From UBA7378 sp049611805 (GTDB lineage Bacteria; Pseudomonadota; Alphaproteobacteria; RS24): a DNA stretch of 42,448 nt. The DNA lies in assembly GCA_049611805.1 (NCBI GenBank), contig JBMZAX010000016.1, positions 1 through 42,448 of the forward strand. Reading direction: 5' to 3'. Shown one piece after another: positions 1-8,422 of this stretch (position 1 is its first letter; the number at the start of each line of letters is the position of its first letter). The notes below the pieces were generated by a model. That model was not told the origin of the DNA. It searched no databases and worked only from the letters and a program-made list of their open reading frames with translations. Both the position numbers and the translations under genes were made by a program.

Positions 1-671
1 TGGTGCTGGTCGACACGCAAGTGCTGACCACACTGCCCGCGAGGGAATTGCGCGCCGGTTATGCCGAAATCGTGAAATATGGCGCGCTGGGCAATGCCGC
101 ATTTTTCAACTGGCTGGAAGAAAACGGCGCCGATGTGCTGGCCGGGGATGCCGCCGCGCAAACCTACGCCATTGCCGAGAGTTGTCGTTCAAAGGCCGAA
201 ATTGTCGCCCGCGATGAGCACGAAAGCGGCGAGCGTGCGCTGCTCAATCTGGGCCATACATTCGGACACGCCTTTGAAGCACTGACCGGCTATTCCAACA
301 CCTTGCTGCATGGCGAGGCGGTGGCGCTGGGCATGGTTCTGGCGTTTGAGCTTTCCGTGGCGCGCGGCCATTGCCCGGCCGAAGACGCGGCACGCTTGTG
401 CGCCTTGCTCGATGCGGCCACGCTGCCCGTCACCATGACGCGGGTCGGCAATGGCAATTTTGACGCCGACGCGCTGGTTGCGGCCATGGGTCAGGACAAG
501 AAGGTGAAATCGGGGAAAATGCGTTTCGTCCTGGCCGAGGCGCTGGGCAAAAGCTTTTTGACCGACACGGTGGCCGAAGCTGATTTGCGCGCCTTTCTGG
601 TCGCCCAAGGTGCTCTGGAAAAGGGCGCGCTTGATACGGGCGGGGCCGCGCGGGAGGGGTCACGTCAATGA
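1..671 (+). CDS. aroB: 3-dehydroquinate synthase, C-terminal part (5' end outside window)
   Basis: AroB cyclises DAHP to 3-dehydroquinate in the cytosolic shikimate pathway, using NAD and a divalent metal. The frame is open from the first base, so the start and the N-terminal NAD-binding half lie upstream. About 222 residues remain. They show the metal-site segments of the family: the Glu in GYAEIVKYG, the His in NLGHTFGHAFE and the His in LLHGEAVALGM. The C-terminal helical domain looks complete. The stop overlaps the next start in an ATGA at 668-671, so the two genes are probably translationally coupled. The identity is clear; only the missing N-terminus limits the entry. Confidence 0.95.
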   Translation, partial: VLVDTQVLTTLPARELRAGYAEIVKYGALGNAAFFNWLEENGADVLAGDAAAQTYAIAESCRSKAEIVARDEHESGERALLNLGHTFGHAFEALTGYSNTLLHGEAVALGMVLAFELSVARGHCPAEDAARLCALLDAATLPVTMTRVGNGNFDADALVAAMGQDKKVKSGKMRFVLAEALGKSFLTDTVAEADLRAFLVAQGALEKGALDTGGAAREGSRQ

Positions 672-1960
672 GCCAGTCCGAAATGGGGTTATGGCTGACC
701 GGCGGATTTATCGTCATCTTGCTCATATTGTCGGCATTTCTGTCCGGTTCGGAAACGGCACTGACGGCGACAAGCCGCGCGCGCATGTTGCGTATGCAAC
801 AGGAAGGCTCGCGCCGCGCCGGATGGGTGGCCTATCTCCTCGACCAGCATGAGCGGCTTCTCGGCGCGATTTTGCTCGGCAATAATCTGGTCAATATTCT
901 GGCTTCGGTGCTGGCAACCAGTGTTTTTCTGCGGCTGTTCGGCGAGACGGGGGTTGTCTATGCAACTTTGATGATGACCGTGCTGGTCGTTGTCTTTGCC
1001 GAAGTTCTGCCCAAAACCTACGCCATTCAAACGCCCGACCAAACCGCGCTGCGCGCCGCCGGGCTGTTGCGCATTCTGGTCGGCGTTCTCGCCCCCTTCA
1101 CCAAGCTGTTGCAGCTTATTTCGCGCACGATTTTGCGCGCCGCCGGATTCACCGGCGCCAGTGCCGGCAGCCTGTTGCCGGCGCATGAAGAATTGCGCGG
1201 CGCCATCGACCTGCACCATAAGGAAGGCGGTGTGCGCAAACGCGATCGCGACATGCTGGGTGGTATTCTCGATCTGGGCGACACCCATGTCGACGAGGTG
1301 ATGGTTCATCGCAAATCAATGCTCATGATCGATGCCGATCTGACACCGGCCGAGATTGTCAAACAGGCACTCGACAGCCCCTATACGCGCATTCCGCTAT
1401 GGTCGGGTGAGCCGGAAAACATTATCGGCGTGTTGCACGCCAAAGATTTGTTGCGCGCGCTGGCCACCAGCACCGGCGGCAGCGAAACGCTGGATATTCG
1501 CCGCCTTGCCACCGCGCCATGGTTTGTGCCCGAAACCACTTTGCTGATCGAGCAGCTCAATGCCTTTCGCACGCGCAAAGCCCATTTCGCGCTGGTGGTG
1601 GATGAATATGGCGCGCTGATGGGGCTTGTCACCATGGAAGATATTTTGGAAGAAATTGTCGGCCATATTGACGACGAGCATGACGAACCCGACCGCCCGA
1701 TCCGCCGACTGCCCGACGGGTCGCTTGAAGTGACCGGCACACTCAGCATTCGCGACCTCAACCGCGAAATGGGCTGGACATTGCCGGACACCGAAGCCAC
1801 CAGCATTGCCGGGCTCATCATTCACGAGGCGCGTGCCATTCCCGAAGAAGGTCAGACCTTTGTCTTTCACGGGCTGCGCTTTCACATTCTGAGCCGCCTG
1901 CGCAACCAGATTTTACAAATCAATATCAGCCGGGTCGCGGACCCGAAAACGCCGGATTAG
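668..1960 (+). CDS. CNNM/CorC (HlyC family) CBS-domain membrane protein
   Basis: A 430-residue inner-membrane protein with the CNNM (DUF21) plus CorC plan. Several hydrophobic helices fill roughly residues 5-170. Paired CBS domains follow at about 195-325 (segments such as VMVHRKSMLMIDAD and FALVVDEYGALMGLVTMEDILEEIVG). A CorC/HlyC C-terminal domain covers about 345-425 (LPDGSLEVTGTLSIRDLN). CNNM proteins are linked to Mg2+ or Co2+ efflux; the older name hemolysin C is misleading. It starts inside the aroB stop codon. Its own stop overlaps that of convergent bolA by 4 nt. Which ion it moves cannot be told from sequence. Confidence 0.88.
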   Translation: MSQSEMGLWLTGGFIVILLILSAFLSGSETALTATSRARMLRMQQEGSRRAGWVAYLLDQHERLLGAILLGNNLVNILASVLATSVFLRLFGETGVVYATLMMTVLVVVFAEVLPKTYAIQTPDQTALRAAGLLRILVGVLAPFTKLLQLISRTILRAAGFTGASAGSLLPAHEELRGAIDLHHKEGGVRKRDRDMLGGILDLGDTHVDEVMVHRKSMLMIDADLTPAEIVKQALDSPYTRIPLWSGEPENIIGVLHAKDLLRALATSTGGSETLDIRRLATAPWFVPETTLLIEQLNAFRTRKAHFALVVDEYGALMGLVTMEDILEEIVGHIDDEHDEPDRPIRRLPDGSLEVTGTLSIRDLNREMGWTLPDTEATSIAGLIIHEARAIPEEGQTFVFHGLRFHILSRLRNQILQINISRVADPKTPD

Positions 1961-2235
1961 GATTTATGCTCCTCCGGTGTGCGGGCGCGAATGGCCAGCG
2001 CATGCACCGGCCCGTTCAGCTCGTCGGACAACACATCCATCACATGGCGCTGGCGTTCGAGCCGCGACACGCCTTCAAACGCTGCCGCCACGACAATGAC
2101 CCGGAAATGGGTTTCACCTTCGGGGCGCGCCCCGCCATGTCCGGCGTGCAAAAAGGACTCGTCAATGACCTCAAGATAATCCGGCGCAAGGGCGGCCTTC
2201 AGTTTTTCTTCGATTTGGCTGGCGACGTTTCCCAT
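1957..2235 (-). CDS. BolA family protein
   Basis: A 92-residue BolA-fold protein. The chosen start gives MGNVASQIEEKLKAAL and has a GGGA ribosome-binding site 6 nt upstream; a longer frame to 2283 would add an unlikely N-terminus. The conserved BolA core is visible: the THFRVIVVAAAFEG strand, the RQRHVMDVLSDEL helix and the His-containing HALAIRARTPEE end. BolA proteins pair with monothiol glutaredoxins around Fe-S clusters and influence stress morphology. It is divergent from the J-domain gene and convergent with the CNNM gene, with stops overlapping at 1957-1960. Whether it is the BolA or the IbaG/YrbA type is not certain. Confidence 0.88.
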   Translation of the reverse strand: MGNVASQIEEKLKAALAPDYLEVIDESFLHAGHGGARPEGETHFRVIVVAAAFEGVSRLERQRHVMDVLSDELNGPVHALAIRARTPEEHKS

Positions 2236-2363
2236 CACATGTCCCGTGTTTTTTTGCGAATTTGTGTTTTGCTGCAACCGCATTATATCAGGTTAGTCCT
2301 GCAATACACCTGCCTGCGTCATTCCTTGCGCTGGCTTTTGACGGCCCGCGCTGGCACACTGTG

Positions 2364-2942
2364 ATGATGAATTTAAAGTCCAAATATTTTGACATGATCC
2401 GCGCCGAACGCCGCCGCGAAACCGTGGCCGACCATACGCCGCGTTGCGATTGGCCCGATTGTGACGCTGCCGCGCCACACCCCGCACCGATGGGCCCGCG
2501 TGAAGCCGGAAAGCGACATTTTTGCCGCGAGCATATCGGGCAATATAATATGAGTTATGACTTCTTCGAAGGCATGAGCTCGGAAGATGTCGAAAAATAC
2601 CGCATGGGCGCAACCACCGGCCACCGGCCAACATGGTCGCTTGGCGCGCGGCGCGGCGCGCCCGGCAGCTGGCAGTTTGAAGACCCGCTGGAAATCATGG
2701 CCCATGCCGGCCCCGTTTCGGGCGAAACGGTCAATGGACGCCGCGTGTCGACAGGCCAAAAACGTGCGCTCGATATTCTCGACCTTGATGCCACCGCCAA
2801 GGCGGAAGATGTGCGCGCGGCCTATAAATCGCTGGTCAAGAAACTCCACCCCGACGCCAATGGCGGCGACCGCAAACACGAAGAGCGTCTGCAGCGCGTC
2901 ATAAAGGCTCATGAATATTTAAAAGCTTCCGGCTTTTGTTAA
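2364..2942 (+). CDS. J-domain protein with N-terminal Cys/His motif
   Basis: About 192 residues. The C-terminus (about 134-192) is a canonical J domain with HPD at about 162-164 (KKLHPDANGGD), which stimulates DnaK ATPase. There is no G/F region or DnaJ zinc domain, so it is not DnaJ itself. The N-terminal part carries C28-x4-C33 and C54-x2-H57, a spacing that could hold a metal, followed by an aromatic YNMSYDFF segment. Start choice: two adjacent ATGs (2364, 2367) without a strong ribosome-binding site; longer in-frame starts give an implausible N-terminus. It lies 60 nt before cobS on the same strand, so co-transcription with cobST is possible. Confidence 0.85.
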   Translation: MMNLKSKYFDMIRAERRRETVADHTPRCDWPDCDAAAPHPAPMGPREAGKRHFCREHIGQYNMSYDFFEGMSSEDVEKYRMGATTGHRPTWSLGARRGAPGSWQFEDPLEIMAHAGPVSGETVNGRRVSTGQKRALDILDLDATAKAEDVRAAYKSLVKKLHPDANGGDRKHEERLQRVIKAHEYLKASGFC

Positions 2943-3002
2943 TGCATTTTATTTGGTAACACTTGGCCCGCATCTGTTCGTGGGCCGACTTGGGAGAAAA
3001 TA

Positions 3003-4019
3003 ATGACGACCTCTGATCAAACAAACGCCAAGCAACCGCAATCCGGCCCGATGCCAGATTTGCCGGATACGACGGTTTCCGTGCGCGAGATTTTCGGCTT
3101 TGAGACCGATCTTGAGGTTCCGGCTTTTGCCGAGCGCAATGAATATGTGCCCGATTATGACGCCGATTATCTGTTTGACAAAAACACGACGCTGGCGCTG
3201 TTGGCCGGCTTTGCCCATAACCGCCGCGTCATGGTGCAGGGCTATCACGGCACCGGCAAATCGACCCATATCGAGCAGGTGGCGGCGCGGCTGAACTGGC
3301 CGTGTGTGCGGGTTAATCTGGACAGCCATGTCAGCCGTATCGACCTGGTCGGCAAGGACGCCATCGTGTTGCGCGACGGCAAGCAGGTGACGGAATTTCA
3401 GGAAGGCATTTTGCCCTGGGCGTTGCAAAACCCCGTCGCGCTTGTGTTTGACGAATATGATGCGGGTCGCCCGGATGTCATGTTCGTGATCCAGCGCGTG
3501 CTGGAGGTTTCCGGCAAGCTGACCCTGCTCGACCAGAACAAGGTCATTCGCCCGCATGGCGGCTTCCGCCTGTTTGCCACCACCAACACCATTGGTCTGG
3601 GCGACACGTCGGGCCTTTATCACGGCACACAACAGATCAATCAGGGCCAGATGGACAGGTGGAATATCGTGTCCACGCTCAATTATCTGCCGCATGACCG
3701 CGAGACCGACATTGTTCACGCCAAGGCCGTTGGCTATGACGGGGCCGAGGGACGTGATAAGATTGCCGCCATGGTTCGGGTTGCCGATCTGACACGGGCG
3801 AGCTTTATCAATGGCGATATTTCGACCGTGATGAGCCCGCGTACCGTGCTGACATGGGCCGAAAACGCTACAATTTTCGGTGATATCGGCTTTGCCTTTC
3901 GGGTGACATTCCTGAACAAATGCGACGAGCTGGAACGCCCCACCGTGGCCGAGTTCTACCAGCGTTGTCTGGGCGAGGATTTGCCACAAACAGCGGTTAG
4001 TGTTCTGGCCGGCAGTTAG
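3003..4019 (+). CDS. cobS: Aerobic cobaltochelatase subunit CobS
   Basis: CobS is the AAA+ ATPase subunit of the CobNST cobaltochelatase, which inserts Co2+ into hydrogenobyrinic acid a,c-diamide in the aerobic B12 pathway. The 338-residue protein has the usual length. It has an N-terminal segment with SVREIFGF, Walker A GYHGTGKST at residues 80-88 and Walker B VALVFDEYD at 146-154, then the ATTNTIGLGDTSGLYHGT segment typical of CobS. A GGGAG ribosome-binding site sits at 2993-2997, 5 nt before the ATG. cobT follows after 11 nt, as is usual. The large CobN subunit is not in this window. Confidence 0.96.
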   Translation: MTTSDQTNAKQPQSGPMPDLPDTTVSVREIFGFETDLEVPAFAERNEYVPDYDADYLFDKNTTLALLAGFAHNRRVMVQGYHGTGKSTHIEQVAARLNWPCVRVNLDSHVSRIDLVGKDAIVLRDGKQVTEFQEGILPWALQNPVALVFDEYDAGRPDVMFVIQRVLEVSGKLTLLDQNKVIRPHGGFRLFATTNTIGLGDTSGLYHGTQQINQGQMDRWNIVSTLNYLPHDRETDIVHAKAVGYDGAEGRDKIAAMVRVADLTRASFINGDISTVMSPRTVLTWAENATIFGDIGFAFRVTFLNKCDELERPTVAEFYQRCLGEDLPQTAVSVLAGS

Positions 4020-4030
4020 GTCAAAAAACA

Positions 4031-5974
4031 ATGAATGAGCGTGAACCGATCGAAGAGTTCAAACGCGCCTTGACGCAGACCATGCGGTCGATTGCGGAGG
4101 AATCCGAACTCACCGTGACATTCGGTTCGGAAACGCCGAGCCTGAACGGGTTGCGCGCGCGCCTGCCACAACCGGCGCGCGACCTCGACCCGGTCGACCG
4201 GCAAAATGTGCGCGGCCAGTCCGACAGTTTTGCCCTGCGCCTTGCCCATCACGATGAAACGGTCAATGCGCAGATGATGCCGCGCGAGAGTGAGGCGCGC
4301 GCCTCTTTCGCCGCGGCCGAAGACGCACGTTGCGAAGCGCTGGGCGCGCGCGACATGAAAGGCATTGCCCGCAATCTGGCCGACATGCATGAGGCGCGCT
4401 GTATCAAACAGGGCTATCACGACCAAATGAGCCGCGATGACGCGCCGGTTTCAGAAGCGCTTGGGTTTATGGTGCGCCAAGCCCTCACCGGTACCGCTCC
4501 GCCTCCGGCGGCCAAAGGCGTGGTTGCGGCATGGCAGAACTGGATCACCGAGCGGGTCGGCGACAAGCTCGACAATCTGGCGGCGCTGGTCGATGACCAG
4601 CAGGGTTTTGCCGATGTGACGCGCGATATTCTGGTCGATCTCGGCCTCAGCGAACCGGCGGGCGACCTTGAAAACGAAGACGGCGAGGAAGGCGACGGCG
4701 AAGACGGCGACAATGGCCCCGAAGACGGCGAAGGCGGACAAGCCGAACAGCAAGATGGCGGCTCATCTGAAGATATGGAGATGGGCGACGGCGAAATGGA
4801 AGAAGGCGACCAGGAAACCGTCCAGATGGAAGGCGAAGAGGTCGACGGCGAGGTTGACGGCGAAGAAGCCGTGGAAAACGCCCAGCCATATGCACCCGAC
4901 GGGGCGGTGAACCCCGAAAAATCGGCCTATAATGTCTATACGGCAAAATTTGACGAGATTATCGATGCCGAGGATTTGTGCGACGCCGAAGAATTGGCAC
5001 GTCTGCGCGCCTATCTCGACCAGCAATTACACCAGATGCAGGGCGTTGTTTCGCGCCTTGCCAACCGCCTGCAACGCCGCTTGCAGGCCAAGCAGAACCG
5101 GTCATGGAATTTCGATCTGGAAGAAGGTTATCTTGACCCGGCGCGTCTGTCGCGGGTCATCACCGACCCCACACAACCGCTTTCCTATAAAATGGAATCC
5201 GACACGAAATTCCGCGACACGGTCGTCACCCTGCTGCTCGACAATTCGGGCTCCATGCGCGGACGCCCGATCACCGTGGCCGCCATGTGCGCCGATATTC
5301 TCGCGCGCACCCTGGAGCGGTGCAATGTCAAAACCGAAATTCTGGGCTTCACAACCCGCGCCTGGAAAGGCGGGCAGGCACGCGAAACCTGGATGGCAAA
5401 CGGCAAGCCGGGCCACCCCGGTCGGCTGAATGATTTGCGCCACATCGTCTATAAAAATGCCGATGCGCCGTGGCGTCGCGCGCGCCGCAATTTGGGGCTG
5501 ATGATGCGCGAAGGCCTTTTGAAGGAAAATATAGACGGCGAAGCGCTGATATGGGCGCATAACCGGCTGCTGGCGCGCGGCGAACAGCGCCGCATCATGA
5601 TGGTGATTTCAGACGGCGCGCCGGTTGATGACAGCACGCTGTCGGTCAATGCCGGCAATTATCTTGAAAAACATTTGCGCAATGTCATTGAAGATATCGA
5701 AACCCAGTCGCCGGTCGAACTGATTGCCATTGGCATCGGCCACGATGTCACGCGCTATTACCGGCGCGCGGTGACCATTGTCGACGCCGAGCAATTGGGC
5801 GGCGCAATGACAGACAAACTTGCAGAACTTTTCGATGATGCCGACCTGCCGTCTCAATCGGGCGCACAAACCGCTACGCCCAAAGGTCCGGCAACGGGTG
5901 CGTTAAAAGCCGGTGGCGGCGGGGGTCGAACGGTGCGCACAGGCGATGCGCCGGTGCGCGGCTTTCCGGGCTAG
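4031..5974 (+). CDS. cobT: Aerobic cobaltochelatase subunit CobT
   Basis: CobT is the von Willebrand factor A partner of CobS in cobaltochelatase. The 647-residue protein has an N-terminal CobT domain, a strongly acidic low-complexity linker at about 211-290 (runs of Glu, Asp and Gly), and a C-terminal VWA domain with the MIDAS motif DNSGS at about 404-408 and the later DGAPVDDSTL segment. The end, after about residue 602, is a Gly/Ala/Thr-rich tail (GGGGGRT) that looks dispensable. It is in an operon with cobS and convergent with rpmB, whose stop lies only 8 nt away, leaving no room for a normal intrinsic terminator. Confidence 0.95.
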   Translation: MNEREPIEEFKRALTQTMRSIAEESELTVTFGSETPSLNGLRARLPQPARDLDPVDRQNVRGQSDSFALRLAHHDETVNAQMMPRESEARASFAAAEDARCEALGARDMKGIARNLADMHEARCIKQGYHDQMSRDDAPVSEALGFMVRQALTGTAPPPAAKGVVAAWQNWITERVGDKLDNLAALVDDQQGFADVTRDILVDLGLSEPAGDLENEDGEEGDGEDGDNGPEDGEGGQAEQQDGGSSEDMEMGDGEMEEGDQETVQMEGEEVDGEVDGEEAVENAQPYAPDGAVNPEKSAYNVYTAKFDEIIDAEDLCDAEELARLRAYLDQQLHQMQGVVSRLANRLQRRLQAKQNRSWNFDLEEGYLDPARLSRVITDPTQPLSYKMESDTKFRDTVVTLLLDNSGSMRGRPITVAAMCADILARTLERCNVKTEILGFTTRAWKGGQARETWMANGKPGHPGRLNDLRHIVYKNADAPWRRARRNLGLMMREGLLKENIDGEALIWAHNRLLARGEQRRIMMVISDGAPVDDSTLSVNAGNYLEKHLRNVIEDIETQSPVELIAIGIGHDVTRYYRRAVTIVDAEQLGGAMTDKLAELFDDADLPSQSGAQTATPKGPATGALKAGGGGGRTVRTGDAPVRGFPG

Positions 5975-5982
5975 ACGGATTT

Positions 5983-6264
5983 TCAGGCGGATTTCGCCAC
6001 AACCTGTTTTTTGAACTTGCGGGCCTTGGCAGAGAGTTGCTTGTCCGAAGCGGCGCGCAAAAATGCGTCAATGCCGCCGCGATGTTCAACCGAACGCAGC
6101 GCCGCCGCACAAATGCGCAAACGCAGCGTATAGCCCAGCGTCTCGCTCGGCAGGCTCACCTGCTGCAAATTGGGCAGGAAGCGACGGCGGGTTTTGTTCA
6201 TGGCGTGGCTGACATTATTGCCGCTCATGACGCTCTTACCGGTCAGATCGCATACGCGTGACAT
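5983..6264 (-). CDS. rpmB: 50S ribosomal protein L28 (bL28)
   Basis: L28 is a large-subunit ribosomal protein. The 93-residue product starts MSRVCDLTGK and carries SGNNVSHAMNKTRRRFLPN, the core of bL28, then an alphaproteobacterial C-terminal extension ending in Lys-rich sequence. The start at 6264 is preceded by a GGAG ribosome-binding site 8 nt away; the longer frame to 6303 adds residues not seen in L28. A strong-looking promoter lies at 6321-6349 on the same strand. It is monocistronic between the thioesterase gene upstream and convergent cobT. Confidence 0.96.
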   Translation of the reverse strand: MSRVCDLTGKSVMSGNNVSHAMNKTRRRFLPNLQQVSLPSETLGYTLRLRICAAALRSVEHRGGIDAFLRAASDKQLSAKARKFKKQVVAKSA

Positions 6265-6320
6265 GGGCTTTTCTCCGAGGTTTTCTCCAGACAGCCGAGC
6301 CAACGCCCGACCGAGGGCTT

Positions 6321-6349
6321 GATATAGAAAAATGCGCCGCGCGCGTCAA
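6321..6349 (-). promoter_or_regulatory. Probable sigma-70 promoter of rpmB
   Basis: Reading the minus strand, TTGACG (6349-6344) and TATATC (6326-6321) are separated by exactly 17 nt. They lie about 57 nt upstream of the rpmB start. The -35 box overlaps the last bases of the upstream thioesterase gene. Good match to a housekeeping promoter; not tested. Confidence 0.55.
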
Positions 6350-6813
6350 GCGGTGTTTGCCAACAGGTCGGCGACGTCGCGTCCGGTGATGCGGAAAATA
6401 CCGCTGCCCTGCACCACCGGCCCGTCCGGCCCCAAAAGCGCGCCGGAAACAAAGCCGGTGCGTTTTGTGTATTTGGTGCATGTGCCGCTGGTCTCCAACC
6501 ATTGCCCCAATTGCGCCGGTGCCAGAAAATCGAAATTGAAACTGATCGAGGGCGAGAACACCTGCTGTTTCAGCGCCGCGTGCAAAATAAAGGCGAGGCC
6601 GGTATCCATGACCGCCATCATCATACCGCCATGGCAAATACCGGCCGGATTGCACATATGCGGCAGCACCTCAAAGCCGAGCCGGGGCATGTCGGCATCC
6701 TCGCGCATATAAATCGGGCCGCTATGGGTGAGAAAATCCGACCCGTCATGTCCCAGCCGCGCGGCGACATCGAACGGTTTAAAACCTTCTGGTACAGAAC
6801 TGGAGCTTGGCAT
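6346..6813 (-). CDS. PaaI-type hotdog-fold thioesterase
   Basis: A 155-residue single hotdog-domain protein of the PaaI/YbgC-like acyl-CoA thioesterase class, cytosolic. The segment NPAGICHGGMMMAVMDTGLAF matches the conserved HGG loop plus central helix of the family; the helix carries the usual acidic residue (Asp in MAVMDTG). The later SPSISFNFDFLAPA strand is also typical. It follows the acyl-CoA dehydrogenase by 11 nt on the same strand, so the two are probably co-transcribed and act on related CoA thioesters. The substrate cannot be inferred. Confidence 0.85.
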   Translation of the reverse strand: MPSSSSVPEGFKPFDVAARLGHDGSDFLTHSGPIYMREDADMPRLGFEVLPHMCNPAGICHGGMMMAVMDTGLAFILHAALKQQVFSPSISFNFDFLAPAQLGQWLETSGTCTKYTKRTGFVSGALLGPDGPVVQGSGIFRITGRDVADLLANTA

Positions 6814-6824
6814 GGGACGCTCTC

Positions 6825-8093
6825 CTATTTGCCGATGAAACCAAACAAATGACCGGCCACTTTGCGAATTTGAATCTCTTCAGACCCTTCCGTTATGCGG
6901 TAGCGGCGGTGGTGGCGGTAAATATGCTCAAACGGTTTGTGGCGCGAATAGCCAATGCCCCCATGCACCTGCATGGCGCGGTCGGACGCCTCGCACACCA
7001 AGCGGTTGGCGCGGTAATTACACATCGACACTTTGTCGGAAATGCGCTGGGCAACTTCCGGCTTGCTCATTGTGTCCATTTGCGCCGCCGTTTTATAGAC
7101 GAGATTGCGCACCATTTCGCATTCGGTATGCAATTCGGTCAGCGGAAACTGGATCGCCTGATTGGACGCCAAAGCCTTGCCGAAAGGTTTGCGCGCCTTG
7201 GCATAGGCCACGCTTTCATTGATGCAATATTGCGCCGCGCCGACACCGGACGCGGCTTGGCGAATGCGGTTTTCATGCACAAAATGCTGTGCCAGCACCA
7301 GCCCGCCATCGCGCGGGCCGAACAGTGCCGTATCCGGCACCCAAACATCCGTCAGCGATATGCGCGGATGGTCGGTCGGCATATTGAACGTCCAGAGATA
7401 TTCCTCGATCTTGAAACCCGGCGCATCCGTCGGCACCAGAAAACAGCTAATGCCGCGCGCGGCACCGTCATCGCCCGAGGTGCGGGCAAAAATCATGTCG
7501 TAATTGGCAACATGCAGACCGGTGTTCCACATTTTCTCGCCATTGATCAGCCAGCCATCCACGCCGTCGCGGGTGCAGGGTTCGGCGCGAGTCTCCATCC
7601 AGGTTGCGTCCGAGCCATGGGTTGGCTCGGTCAGACCAAAGGCCACGCGATGCGTGCCCGCCAGCATGCCGTTGATGAACATGTCCTGTTGTTCGGGCGT
7701 GCCGAAATCGCGGAACATCAGCACTTGGGGGAAATTGCCGACAATCGAGCTTTCATTTTGCAAATCATTGTGCAGCCCCAAGCCCTTTTCGGCGAGGTGT
7801 TCACGGATGACCGCCATTGCCAGATTGGAGCCGTCCTGCCCGCCATATTCCTTGGGCAGGGCAAAGCGCAAATGTCCGGCGGCATCGGCACGCCGGCGCA
7901 TTTCACCCAGCAATTCCTCCCATTCATGGCGGGGTTGGCCGTCATTATCCCAATCGGTGCGGGCATATTCGCGCCGGTGGTCAAAAAAGCGAATATTGTC
8001 GTCCTGTTCTTCCAGCGGTTTGATCTCGCGCGCGATAAAAGCATCCAGCTCGGCCAGATATGTTTTGATATCTTCCGGAATGTCAAAATCCAT
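6825..8093 (-). CDS. Acyl-CoA dehydrogenase family protein
   Basis: A 422-residue FAD-dependent acyl-CoA dehydrogenase that would pass electrons to ETF. The order of domains is standard. An N-terminal helical domain comes first. The beta domain holds FGLTEPTHGSDATWMETRAE and GWLINGEKMWNTG. The C-terminal helical domain holds RKPFGKALASNQAIQF, QVHGGIGYS and ITEGSEEIQ; the Glu in ITEG is the likely catalytic base. The start at 8093 has a GGGGGGA ribosome-binding site right upstream, which argues against the longer frame to 8204. The sequence resembles the ACAD10/11-like subgroup. It is first in an operon with the PaaI thioesterase. The preferred acyl chain is unknown. Confidence 0.9.
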   Translation of the reverse strand: MDFDIPEDIKTYLAELDAFIAREIKPLEEQDDNIRFFDHRREYARTDWDNDGQPRHEWEELLGEMRRRADAAGHLRFALPKEYGGQDGSNLAMAVIREHLAEKGLGLHNDLQNESSIVGNFPQVLMFRDFGTPEQQDMFINGMLAGTHRVAFGLTEPTHGSDATWMETRAEPCTRDGVDGWLINGEKMWNTGLHVANYDMIFARTSGDDGAARGISCFLVPTDAPGFKIEEYLWTFNMPTDHPRISLTDVWVPDTALFGPRDGGLVLAQHFVHENRIRQAASGVGAAQYCINESVAYAKARKPFGKALASNQAIQFPLTELHTECEMVRNLVYKTAAQMDTMSKPEVAQRISDKVSMCNYRANRLVCEASDRAMQVHGGIGYSRHKPFEHIYRHHRRYRITEGSEEIQIRKVAGHLFGFIGK

Positions 8094-8422
8094 TGTCGTC
8101 CCCCCAAAGCTTGCCCCGCGCGCGCGGCGCATGGTACCAGCGTAATTTGCGAGCCCCACTATGTCTTTCTTTGCCGGTGTTGACAATGGGCACAGGGCAG
8201 GCACGAAAACAGTGCCTAAATGCGCCGACCCACAATATTTAGTCGTGAACGAACCAAGAAGCCCTACTATGTAAGTGATTCGGACATGCTATGTTCTTTG
8301 CTTGTTCCGGTTCCGGCCTATCAACCTCGAATCGACCCCGAATCGCTCCCCTATCGTCCCCGAATCGTAATTGCGACGCCGTGCCGCTTGCACAGCGCCC
8401 GCCAAATCGTCACATTAGGCCC
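8094..8422. other. Divergent intergenic region with a GANTC cluster
   Basis: This 329-nt gap separates the divergent acyl-CoA dehydrogenase and helicase genes. It contains a candidate minus-strand promoter (8158-8186) and, on the helicase side, four GANTC sites at 8277, 8329, 8340 and 8362. Two of these sit in exact CCCCGAATCG decamers (8336-8345 and 8358-8367). No convincing plus-strand promoter, RNA gene or conserved small ORF was found. In-frame codons run upstream of the helicase start to 8291, but their composition gives no sign of real protein. Confidence 0.4.
8158..8186 (-). promoter_or_regulatory. Candidate promoter of the acyl-CoA dehydrogenase gene
   Basis: On the minus strand TTGTCA (8186-8181) and CATAGT (8163-8158) are 17 nt apart, about 65 nt before the chosen start at 8093. 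The -35 is good and the -10 matches 4 of 6 consensus positions. Weak but reasonably placed. Confidence 0.3.

Noticed and set aside
2943..3002. Cobalamin riboswitch before cobS
   Set aside because: The gap is only 60 nt, too short for the B12 riboswitch fold, and no B12 box was seen. The GGCCC/GGGCC inverted repeat (about 2964-2988) is too small to replace it. The gap before the PduO gene is also too short.
2949..4031. 360-codon open frame antisense to cobS
   Set aside because: It mirrors the codon structure of cobS, which has clear motifs and a ribosome-binding site. Long antisense frames are common in GC-rich coding DNA.
6807..8183. 458-codon plus-strand frame
   Set aside because: It is antisense to an acyl-CoA dehydrogenase with all family motifs; the plus-strand product has no recognisable pattern.
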